In this document: positions 56,931-64,000 of the stretch, one piece after another
Layout: every line of letters begins with the position of its first letter
How positions within the stretch are numbered: the stretch's first letter is position 1
Source: Gramella sp. AN32
GTDB taxonomy: Bacteria > Bacteroidota > Bacteroidia > Flavobacteriales > Flavobacteriaceae
Direction: 5' to 3'
DNA length: 64,000 nt
NCBI RefSeq assembly: GCF_023718305.1
Contig: NZ_QEYO01000009.1
Coordinates: forward strand, 62,001 to 126,000
Program-made: the position numbers and the translations under genes
The notes under the pieces: model-generated
The model's database searches: none
The model's input: only the letters and a program-made list of their open reading frames with translations
Told to the model about the DNA's origin: nothing

Positions 56931-58838
56931 ATGAAACAGGAAGTACAGGTACACTCTTTATTTTCAGATTTTGATATATCGCTTTTCAAATCCGGTAAAC
57001 ACTACAGGCTTTACGAAAGATTTGGTGCACACCTTATAGAAAAGGATGGCGTAAAAGGCGTTTATTTTGCAGTTTGGGCACCTTCAGCAAAGCATGTTTC
57101 GGTAGTTGGAGATTTTAATTTCTGGCTGGAAGGGGATCATCCCTTAAACGTTCGCTGGGATGGCAGCGGGATTTGGGAAGGTTTTATTCCCGGAATTGAA
57201 AAAGGAACCCGATACAAATACAAAATACAGTCCAATAACAATGATATGAAACTGGAAAAGGCAGATCCGTACGCTCTTTTTTGCGAGCATCCGCCCAGCA
57301 CAGCTTCAATAGTCTGGGACCTGGACTTTAAATGGAAGGATAAGAAATTCCTCGAAAAAAGAAAGGAAAATAATGCACTGGACAAGCCTTTCTCCATTTA
57401 TGAAGTCCACCTCGCTTCCTGGAGAAAAAATATGGATGAAAACCGCTCACTCACTTATGAAGAAATGGCCGATGAACTGGTTTCTTACGTAAAAGAACTT
57501 GGGTTTACCCATATTGAACTTATGCCTATCATGGAATATCCCTACGATCCTTCCTGGGGTTATCAAATTACCGGATATTTTGCCCCAACTTCAAGATTTG
57601 GGAATCCACAGGAATTTATGGCACTGATGGATGCGTTTCATAATGCAGGAATTGGTGTGATCCTGGATTGGGTTCCCTCCCATTTTCCTGAGGACAAACA
57701 TGGTTTAGGGAATTTCGACGGATCAAATCTTTATGAACATCCAGATCCTAAAAAAGGATATCACCAGGATTGGAAGAGTTTGATCTTCAATTATGGAAGG
57801 AATGAAGTGCGGTCTTTTTTAATAAGCAACGCCATTTTTTGGTTAGATAAATATCATGTTGATGGACTTCGGGTGGATGCAGTGGCTTCTATGCTTTATT
57901 TAGATTATTCCAGAGAGGAAGGCGACTGGGAACCAAATGAATTTGGAGGAAGGGAAAACCTTGATGCGATTAGCTTTTTAAAAGATCTTAATACCGAAGT
58001 CTATGGGAGTTTTGAAGGGGTGCAAACCATCGCTGAAGAATCAACTTCATTTCCCATGGTATCCAAGCCAACTTATATAGGCGGACTTGGTTTTGGTATG
58101 AAATGGATGATGGGCTGGATGCACGATACGCTGGAATATTTCAGAAAAGATTCCATTTACCGCCAATATCATCAGAATGACATCACCTTCAGTATGACCT
58201 ATACGTTTACGGAAAATTTTACGCTTCCGCTAAGCCACGATGAGGTTGTATATGGTAAAAAGTCACTCCTAGGCCGAATGCCGGGTGACGAATGGCAACG
58301 ATTCGCCAATTTACGCTTGTTATATTCCTATATGTTTACGCATCCGGGAACAAAACTGCTTTTTATGGGAGCCGAAATTGGACAATATGAAGAATGGAAT
58401 TTTGATACCAGCCTGGACTGGCATTTACTAGAACATGATTCCCATAAAGGAATTAAGGAAACCCTTATCGCGCTAAATCATTTATATAAAAATCAGCCTG
58501 CGCTATATGAAAAGCAATTTTCCGCGGAAGGTTTTGAATGGATTTCTTATGAAGACAGCCAGAATTCGGTGTTAAGTTTTATGAGAAAAGGTGAAAATCC
58601 AAAAGATGACCTGATAGTTATATGCAATTTTACCCCAAATGTTCTGGAAAATTATACTATTGGTATAAATACCACAGGTAAACTGAAAGAAATTTTTAAT
58701 TCCGACGATAAAAAATTTGGAGGCTCGGGTATTGGAAATAAAACTATTGCTATTAAAAAGGAGGGGTTCCACGGAAGAAAGCAGTCTGCAAACATAAAAT
58801 TACCGCCCTTGGGAACAGTTGTTTTTCAAATTTTATAA
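56931..58838 (+). CDS. glgB: 1,4-alpha-glucan branching enzyme GlgB
   Basis: Creates alpha-1,6 branches in glycogen-like glucan. CBM48 domain (about 20-125, with GVYFAVWAPSAKHVSVVGDF) is followed by the GH13_9 barrel. EVHLASWRK opens it; the nucleophile is Asp316 in DGLRVDAVASMLY and the acid Glu369 in TIAEEST. LPLSHDEVVYGKKSLL carries the conserved His-Asp. Length 635. It follows the maltokinase by 6 bp, completing a GlgE-Mak-GlgB module. Confidence 0.96.
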   Translation: MKQEVQVHSLFSDFDISLFKSGKHYRLYERFGAHLIEKDGVKGVYFAVWAPSAKHVSVVGDFNFWLEGDHPLNVRWDGSGIWEGFIPGIEKGTRYKYKIQSNNNDMKLEKADPYALFCEHPPSTASIVWDLDFKWKDKKFLEKRKENNALDKPFSIYEVHLASWRKNMDENRSLTYEEMADELVSYVKELGFTHIELMPIMEYPYDPSWGYQITGYFAPTSRFGNPQEFMALMDAFHNAGIGVILDWVPSHFPEDKHGLGNFDGSNLYEHPDPKKGYHQDWKSLIFNYGRNEVRSFLISNAIFWLDKYHVDGLRVDAVASMLYLDYSREEGDWEPNEFGGRENLDAISFLKDLNTEVYGSFEGVQTIAEESTSFPMVSKPTYIGGLGFGMKWMMGWMHDTLEYFRKDSIYRQYHQNDITFSMTYTFTENFTLPLSHDEVVYGKKSLLGRMPGDEWQRFANLRLLYSYMFTHPGTKLLFMGAEIGQYEEWNFDTSLDWHLLEHDSHKGIKETLIALNHLYKNQPALYEKQFSAEGFEWISYEDSQNSVLSFMRKGENPKDDLIVICNFTPNVLENYTIGINTTGKLKEIFNSDDKKFGGSGIGNKTIAIKKEGFHGRKQSANIKLPPLGTVVFQIL

Positions 58839-58905
58839 ACATGTTTGCTTATTTTATTCTGAAAAGACTTTTTTTTGTAACCTATTTTTTAAATAGAGTA
58901 ATTCT

Positions 58906-61305
58906 ATGATTACCAATACTGAACTTGAACATAAGGGGAATTTATATCCCACCGCATTACTTTCATACGAACACGATCAGGGTAAAATTAATTTTATCAC
59001 CAATAACGGGGTTAGATTAGAGATCACCGTACTGAGGGATAATATGTTGCGTTTTCGATACGCGACTACCGGAATTTTCTCTAATGATTTTTCGTATGCT
59101 ATAGATCCTAACCAGCCTCATGGCTTTAGTCAGTTAAAGGTTGAAGAAGAGGAAACCCATGTCTTAATCCATACTGAAAAATTTATATGTAAAGTAGCCA
59201 AAGACGATCTTCGCCTGGGCATGTATGAGCTTGATGGCACTGTTATTCTGGAAGATGAACTTGGGTTTCACTGGGAAGAGAGTTTCCATTTTGGTGGAAA
59301 TTTTGTAAAGATGAGCAAATCTTCCCAGGATCAGGAAAACTTTTTTGGCCTGGGGGATAAGCCTACAAACTTTAATTTGAAAGGGAAGAGAATAAGCAAC
59401 TGGAATACAGATCAATATGCTTTTGGTAAAGACACTGCTGAACTCTATAAAACTGTTCCCTTTTACATTGGCCTGCATAGCAATATTGCCTACGGGGTAT
59501 TCTTCGACAATACCTTTAAAACACATTTCGATTTTTGCCATGAGCGCCGGAATGTAACCAGCTTTTGGGCAGATGGCGGGGAAATGAACTATTATTTCAT
59601 TTACGGCCCTCAGATGGCCGATGTGGTTACAACATACACCGATCTTACCGGGAAACCTGAATTACCTCCTATGTGGGCACTGGGATTCCACCAGTGTAAA
59701 TGGAGTTATTATCCGGAAAGTAAAGTAAAAGAGATTACTGCTAAATTCCGCGAGTTACAGTTTCCATGTGATGCGATCTATTTGGATATCGATTATATGG
59801 AGGGCTTTAGATGTTTCACCTGGAATAAAGAATTTTTCCCTGATCCAAAAAGAATGGTTGCTGAACTGGAAGCCGATGGTTTTAAGACTGTCGCCATTAT
59901 CGATCCGGGAATTAAGATCGATCTAAACTATGATGTTTTTAAAGAGGCATTGGAAAATGATTATTTCTGCCGTAGGGCAGATGGGCCTTATATGAGAGGA
60001 AAAGTTTGGCCGGGTGAATGTTATTTCCCAGACTTTACCAATCCGGAAGTGCGGGACTGGTGGAAAGACCTGTATCGTGAACTCATTGGAGATATTGGGG
60101 TAAAAGGTGTCTGGAATGATATGAATGAACCTGCCGTCATGGAGGTTCCCGGAAAAACATTCCCTTTTGATGTGCGCCATGATTACGATGGAAACCCCTG
60201 TAGCCATAGAAAAGCCCATAACATTTACGGGATGCAGATGGCCCGTGCTACTTACGAAGGAGTAAAGAAATATAATTTCCCAAAAAGGCCATTTATAATT
60301 ACCAGGGCAAATTATTCCGGAGGACAGCGTTATACATCGACCTGGACAGGAGACAATGTGGCGACCTGGGAGCATTTATGGCTTGCCAACGTACAAATTC
60401 AACGTCTTTGCATTAGCGGGATGAGCTTCGCAGGAACCGATATTGGTGGTTTCGCTGAGCAACCTTCCGGAGAATTATATACACGCTGGGTACAAATGGG
60501 AGTTTTTCACCCTTTCTGTAGGGTACATAGCTCCGGGGATCATGGAGAACAGGAACCCTGGTTTTTTGGTGACGAAGTATTAGGGATTACCAAGAAATTT
60601 GTGGAATTAAGGTATCAGCTTTTACCTTATTTATATACTGCTTTTTACAGGTATATTCAGGAAGGAATCCCCTTCTTAAAGCCTTTGGTATATTTCGATC
60701 AGAATGATGTACAAACCCATCATAGATCTGATGAGTTTATCGTTGGAAATCATATTTTAGTTTGCCCTATACAGGAACCAAATGTTCAGGGAAGAAGAGT
60801 GTATATCCCCAAAGGCACGTGGTATAATTACTGGACCAAAAAGCCGGTTGTGGGTGGAAAAGAAATGTTTGTAGAGGCCCCCTTAGAAACTATGCCTTTG
60901 TTTATCAAAGAAGGTGCGGTAATCCCAAATTATCCCATACAGCAATTTGTAGATGAGCTGGATTTTGAAGAAATGACCTTACATGTATATTACAAACTAG
61001 GGAAAGAGACTTCAGAATTTTTTGAAGATTCCCATGACGGTTATGAATATAGGCAGGGACAATTCAGCATGCGTTCTTTTAAGGTTACCGGGAAAGAAGA
61101 CGAGATCATTGTTCAGCAGCATAAAAGCGGGAAATATTCAGCTTCCTATACCAATTTCAAGATAAAATTCCACGGAATCCCCTTTAGAATAAAGCGTGTT
61201 TTCTTTGAAAATGAAGACATAAATCCTGAAGAATTGCAATTTGATGTAGATGAACAAACAATGATTGTGGACAAAGACTTTAGTGAATTACATATTGTAG
61301 GTTAG
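58906..61305 (+). CDS. GH31 alpha-glucosidase
   Basis: Retaining alpha-glucosidase/alpha-xylosidase-type hydrolase, 799 residues, with no signal peptide, so probably cytoplasmic. The N-terminal beta domain (about 1-250) precedes the barrel with DIDYMEGF. The nucleophile is Asp405 in GVWNDMNEP and the acid is Asp483 in TWTGDN. Later come ISGMSFAGTDIGGF and FHPFCRVHSS. It starts 67 bp after glgB, the longest gap in this run. It may recycle glucan or maltodextrin for the same pathway. Confidence 0.93.
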   Translation: MITNTELEHKGNLYPTALLSYEHDQGKINFITNNGVRLEITVLRDNMLRFRYATTGIFSNDFSYAIDPNQPHGFSQLKVEEEETHVLIHTEKFICKVAKDDLRLGMYELDGTVILEDELGFHWEESFHFGGNFVKMSKSSQDQENFFGLGDKPTNFNLKGKRISNWNTDQYAFGKDTAELYKTVPFYIGLHSNIAYGVFFDNTFKTHFDFCHERRNVTSFWADGGEMNYYFIYGPQMADVVTTYTDLTGKPELPPMWALGFHQCKWSYYPESKVKEITAKFRELQFPCDAIYLDIDYMEGFRCFTWNKEFFPDPKRMVAELEADGFKTVAIIDPGIKIDLNYDVFKEALENDYFCRRADGPYMRGKVWPGECYFPDFTNPEVRDWWKDLYRELIGDIGVKGVWNDMNEPAVMEVPGKTFPFDVRHDYDGNPCSHRKAHNIYGMQMARATYEGVKKYNFPKRPFIITRANYSGGQRYTSTWTGDNVATWEHLWLANVQIQRLCISGMSFAGTDIGGFAEQPSGELYTRWVQMGVFHPFCRVHSSGDHGEQEPWFFGDEVLGITKKFVELRYQLLPYLYTAFYRYIQEGIPFLKPLVYFDQNDVQTHHRSDEFIVGNHILVCPIQEPNVQGRRVYIPKGTWYNYWTKKPVVGGKEMFVEAPLETMPLFIKEGAVIPNYPIQQFVDELDFEEMTLHVYYKLGKETSEFFEDSHDGYEYRQGQFSMRSFKVTGKEDEIIVQQHKSGKYSASYTNFKIKFHGIPFRIKRVFFENEDINPEELQFDVDEQTMIVDKDFSELHIVG

Positions 61306-61367
61306 CATAAATCTTTAATATTTATCTCGTCACCCTGAGACCTTTGAAAATTTTCTAGCGGAGGAAA

Positions 61368-61980
61368 TTGACGTATTTTTTAGCATATCTAATGAGATGC
61401 TGAAACATCCCGATAGCTCGGGACAGCATGACGGCAATTTTAAAAAACCGGTATCGTAACCCTGAACTGGTTTTAGGGTCTCTAAAAAAACGTCAATGGT
61501 AATGAAATGAAGCAATCTCCATTACAGATTGCTTTAATGCATTCGCAATCAGGGAAACGTCCTCAGTTTCGGATTCGGGACCCGTAGGTGCAAAATCCGT
61601 TCAAAAGAATTGCTGTTTGAGCGAAGCGAGTTCAATTCTTTTAGGATTTAAACCGTTACGGGTGAACGAGAAACTGTAGACTAGATTTTTTGTTTCTTTT
61701 TCAGCAATGGAAAAAGAAAAGAATGAAAATATGCTTCGACTGCGCTCGCGATGATGAATAAAACTAAAGTCTAACTTAAATTTTTCCTAACGGAAAGAGG
61801 AATCTCATGATCATTAGCAATGACCAATTACCGAAATCCTGCTTGCACATTTCGACTCCGCTCAATGTGACAAAGAATTCCTCATTGCAAGACCCCTGAA
61901 AAAATTTATCCAGCGGAGGAAATTGACGTATTTTTAGAATATCTAATGAGATGCTGAAACAAGTTCAGAATGAGGTCTTT
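61368..61980 (-). repeat. Composite intergenic repeat, reversed copy A-C-E-A
   Basis: This fills most of the 772-bp gap between the GH31 gene and the regulator. Read on the minus strand: partial A (61980-61923), C (61871-61785), E fragment (61754-61729), an extra palindromic unit (61665-61582) and full A (61496-61368). The full A module has TTGACGT arms and a loop insert CCCGATAGCTCGGG. The order is the same as at 32153-32616. Confidence 0.8.
61582..61665. repeat. Long palindromic unit inside the composite repeat
   Basis: AAAAGAATTG (61603-61612) pairs with CAATTCTTTT (61633-61642). The flanks CCCGTA and TTACGGG, with AATCCG near 61595, extend the pairing. The inner loop contains TTTGAGCGAAGCGAGTT, itself a short palindrome. 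Confidence 0.6.
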
Positions 61981-62032
61981 TATGCCTTATGACACTTTAC
62001 GGACAATCAAAATAAATTTTTCCAAAAATTAA

Positions 62033-62061
62033 TCCGGCAGTTTGAATTTCAAACCGCCGGA
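62033..62061 (-). terminator. Intrinsic terminator after the hybrid regulator
   Basis: TCCGGC-A-GTTTGAA pairs with TTCAAAC-C-GCCGGA (13 bp with one mismatch). It is followed in the minus direction by TTAATTTTTGG and lies 17 bp after the regulator's stop. Confidence 0.82.
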
Positions 62062-62077
62062 CTTTTGAAAGGGCAAA

Positions 62078-64000
62078 TTATAAGGTTTTCTTCTCGAAAT
62101 TATCTGTTGGTGCGAAACCGTAATATTTCTTGAAGGCACTAAAGAATATTTTCGGACTTCCAAATCCGCTTCTGTAAGCGACTTCCATAATATTATATTC
62201 ACTATTCTTAGCTAAGTCTTTTGCGTGATTCACCCGGACGAATTCAATAAAATCCTGGGGGGATAAATTCACCAGACTTTTTAATTTCATGAACAAAGTA
62301 TTACTGGTCACACCAATCGCCGCGCTTAAGTCATGGACAGAAAAGTTTTCGTTCTCGATATTCTGAATGACGATCTCATTGAGATTGGCTACGAATTTCT
62401 CATCGCTTTCACTTCTAAATCTTGCCTTTTTTTCTTCTATAAGCGATTGCACATAAGCATTCCTTAATTCCTGCTGCCAGCTTAAAATGTTTACGATTTT
62501 AGAGAGGAGCAAATTTATATCTATGGGTTTCCTGATCACTTCCGTAAGCTCTTCGATTTGATCATTATTCAACTTATGATCTTCATCTGCCACCAAAAAT
62601 ATATTGATATGGTTTAAACCAATATTTCGCTTGAGCATTTTAGCCAGTTGAAATGCATTCATATCTGGCAAAACTGTGGCACTAATAATAATATCTGGAA
62701 AGATCATTCCTGCCTTCTCCATACCTTCTTCAGCACTTGAAGCCTGATAGATCTGGCAATATTTTCCCACATTTTTAACCAGCAGATCCCTTGTTTCCTC
62801 ATCACTTTCTATAATAAGGATCTTGCTTTCACTAAAATTGGTGATTTCCTGAGGAAAAGGAGTTTCTATAACCTGCTCAACAATCGGTTCAGCGTGAGTT
62901 TGCTCAGGAATTTGAACTGGCGTTGTGTTGACAGGTTTATATTCTGCTTTGCGATTTTTAAGGACTACCGTAAAAGTGGTGCCCTCATTTTTCTCGCTTT
63001 CATAAATAAAACTTCCATTAGACTTTAAAATGAGATCCCTGGTTTTGATGATCTGCATGACTCCGCCTTTTTGATTGATCTTAAATTTCTTCCGAAGAAT
63101 TCGCTTTCTTTCCAATAATTTCTGCTGATTCTTGGGGATTCCGCTACCATTATCAGCCACCTGGATCTTTAAGTCACCTTTGTTGGTTTCAATAAGATTC
63201 ACGATGATCTTTCCAGATTCAAAGCAATAACTTGAAGATCCGGAGATGAGTCCGAAGAAAATTTTATCAAGCGTTTCCCTGCTGTAGTAAAACGGTCCTT
63301 TTCCCCATTGATCATTCACAGTGATCTGCAGTTTTTTCTGCTGGAAAAGCGGCTCAAAATCATTAATGAGTTCCGGAATATGCGTGGAAAGGTCTATGGC
63401 AGTAATCTCATAAACCGATTCCTGGTAATTAAAATTGAGTATCTGCTGAAATAATTCTTCTATCCTGGCCGAAGAACGTTGAATTTCTACCGCAACTTTA
63501 GGCTCGGCAGCTGCTGCAATTTTATTAAGATTGGCCAAAGATTTATCGATTGGTTCCCGAAATTCCTTTTTTAACTGGCTTCGCAATTCAGCTTTTGCTA
63601 AAATTGTGTCTGATTTGCTTTTGTGCCTAAAAACATAAATAAACACACCAATAGTTGCTAAAATCCCGAGTCCTAGAAACAAGTAAATGGAAGTAATTCC
63701 AGTAGCATTTCCCGGCACTGAAATATTTAAAGTTTTAGGTTTTGTCCAGTCCAATCCGGCCTGTTGCGCCCTTACCTTAAAAATATAATTTCCGGGGGGC
63801 AAACTCCCATAATTCACTTCATTGGAAGATGACGGAGCACTCCAGTCCCTGTCCAGCCCCTCAAGCATCCAGGAATATTTCAAGTTTTGGGAATTGTGCG
63901 TAATCGCCTGAAAATTTAAACTGAAGGAACTTTTAGGAGAAAGCTCTATTGCGCTGGTTTTATAAAGATTTATATCTTTCCTGCCTTTGTCATCACTCAC
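62078..64000 (-). CDS. Hybrid two-component regulator with degenerate kinase and receiver (5' partial)
   Basis: C-terminal 640 residues of an HTCS-type one-piece regulator; the start is beyond the right edge (the first visible codon is an internal GTG). Order: end of a Y_Y_Y sensor domain (to about 97), one membrane span (102-125), DHp-like helices, ATPase-like domain (to about 347), Pro/Glu-rich linker, receiver (392-508), AraC HTH (540-636). The H-box reads KKEFREPI (144-151), with Lys145 where His is expected. The N-box is GLISGSS (250-256), without its Asn. G1 DNGSGIP (283-289) is kept, G2 is not recognisable. In the receiver, SATVLPDMNA has Ala441 where the phosphoacceptor Asp belongs. 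Signalling without phosphorelay is likely. Confidence 0.9.
   Translation of the reverse strand: MSDDKGRKDINLYKTSAIELSPKSSFSLNFQAITHNSQNLKYSWMLEGLDRDWSAPSSSNEVNYGSLPPGNYIFKVRAQQAGLDWTKPKTLNISVPGNATGITSIYLFLGLGILATIGVFIYVFRHKSKSDTILAKAELRSQLKKEFREPIDKSLANLNKIAAAAEPKVAVEIQRSSARIEELFQQILNFNYQESVYEITAIDLSTHIPELINDFEPLFQQKKLQITVNDQWGKGPFYYSRETLDKIFFGLISGSSSYCFESGKIIVNLIETNKGDLKIQVADNGSGIPKNQQKLLERKRILRKKFKINQKGGVMQIIKTRDLILKSNGSFIYESEKNEGTTFTVVLKNRKAEYKPVNTTPVQIPEQTHAEPIVEQVIETPFPQEITNFSESKILIIESDEETRDLLVKNVGKYCQIYQASSAEEGMEKAGMIFPDIIISATVLPDMNAFQLAKMLKRNIGLNHINIFLVADEDHKLNNDQIEELTEVIRKPIDINLLLSKIVNILSWQQELRNAYVQSLIEEKKARFRSESDEKFVANLNEIVIQNIENENFSVHDLSAAIGVTSNTLFMKLKSLVNLSPQDFIEFVRVNHAKDLAKNSEYNIMEVAYRSGFGSPKIFFSAFKKYYGFAPTDNFEKKTL

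Noticed and set aside
59164..60375. Two long minus-strand frames inside the GH31 gene
   Set aside because: Both lie opposite conserved catalytic regions of GH31 and show no domain.

Overview
The window is a stretch of chromosome from a member of the Flavobacteriaceae (Bacteroidota), probably a marine genus close to Gramella/Christiangramia, Salegentibacter or Zunongwangia. Supporting evidence: AT-rich DNA, absence of clear Shine-Dalgarno sequences, several -7 boxes of the Bacteroidota type TAnnTTTG, a mevalonate-pathway HMG-CoA reductase next to a GYDIA-type GHMP kinase, CarboxypepD_reg-like plus beta-barrel outer membrane proteins, and a SusR/HTCS-style hybrid regulator. The genus is an inference. 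The family is well supported. Most of the window is ordinary core genome. I see no CRISPR array, no prophage, no intact insertion sequence and no rRNA.

Layout. 2-4438 (+): cell-elongation operon mreC (5' partial), mreD, mrdA, rodA, ending at a bidirectional terminator shared with a convergent Prc/CtpA protease (4567-6741, -). 6866-11663 (+): surE, a small membrane protein, lpxB, an NlpC/P60 lipoprotein and comEC, tightly packed. 11667-16090 (-): periplasmic thioredoxin, then a DPPIV-like peptidase and a POT peptide transporter that look co-transcribed. 16261-18497 (+): HMG-CoA reductase and GHMP kinase. 18817-26663 (-): PpiD-like chaperone, then a compact run of coaX, FadL/PorV-like outer membrane protein, TPR protein, lptC, a 65-residue membrane protein and a CNNM/CBS/CorC protein. 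26767-27220: tRNA-Phe followed by a broken GIY-YIG nuclease gene, bracketed by a partial copy of the tRNA 3' end. 27230-32022: DoxX, sbcD, sbcC. 32720-36820 (+): two DUF3857/transglutaminase-like paralogues, the second without its catalytic residues. 36875-42498 (-): two paralogous outer membrane beta-barrel receptors. 42619-44940 (-): der and era. 45179-46720: SulP transporter, convergent with a secreted VOC protein. 47838-49274: a conserved protein of unknown function. 49299-53132 (-): glpD-glpK-glpF for glycerol. 53334-61305 (+): GlgE-pathway alpha-glucan operon (glgE, maltokinase, glgB, GH31 glucosidase). 62078-64000 (-): 5'-partial hybrid two-component regulator.

The most noteworthy items are these. 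(1) The hybrid regulator at the right edge has lost its phosphoacceptor histidine, its phosphoacceptor aspartate and most ATP-binding landmarks, but keeps its AraC DNA-binding domain. (2) A small tRNA-targeted cassette carries a frameshifted GIY-YIG nuclease. (3) A composite intergenic repeat, built of modules in the fixed order A, C, E, A, occupies three of the four gene-free gaps over 300 bp. A solo A module occupies the fourth, and the hairpin loop of module A is a variable site that accepts small nested palindromes. (4) The two paralogous outer membrane proteins share a 16-bp palindrome AACTA-N6-TAGTT upstream of their start codons.

Functionally the window combines envelope biogenesis (Mre/Rod, LpxB, LptC, PpiD, Prc), nutrient handling (peptides, glycerol, alpha-glucans, inorganic anions) and genome maintenance (SbcCD, ComEC, Der, Era).
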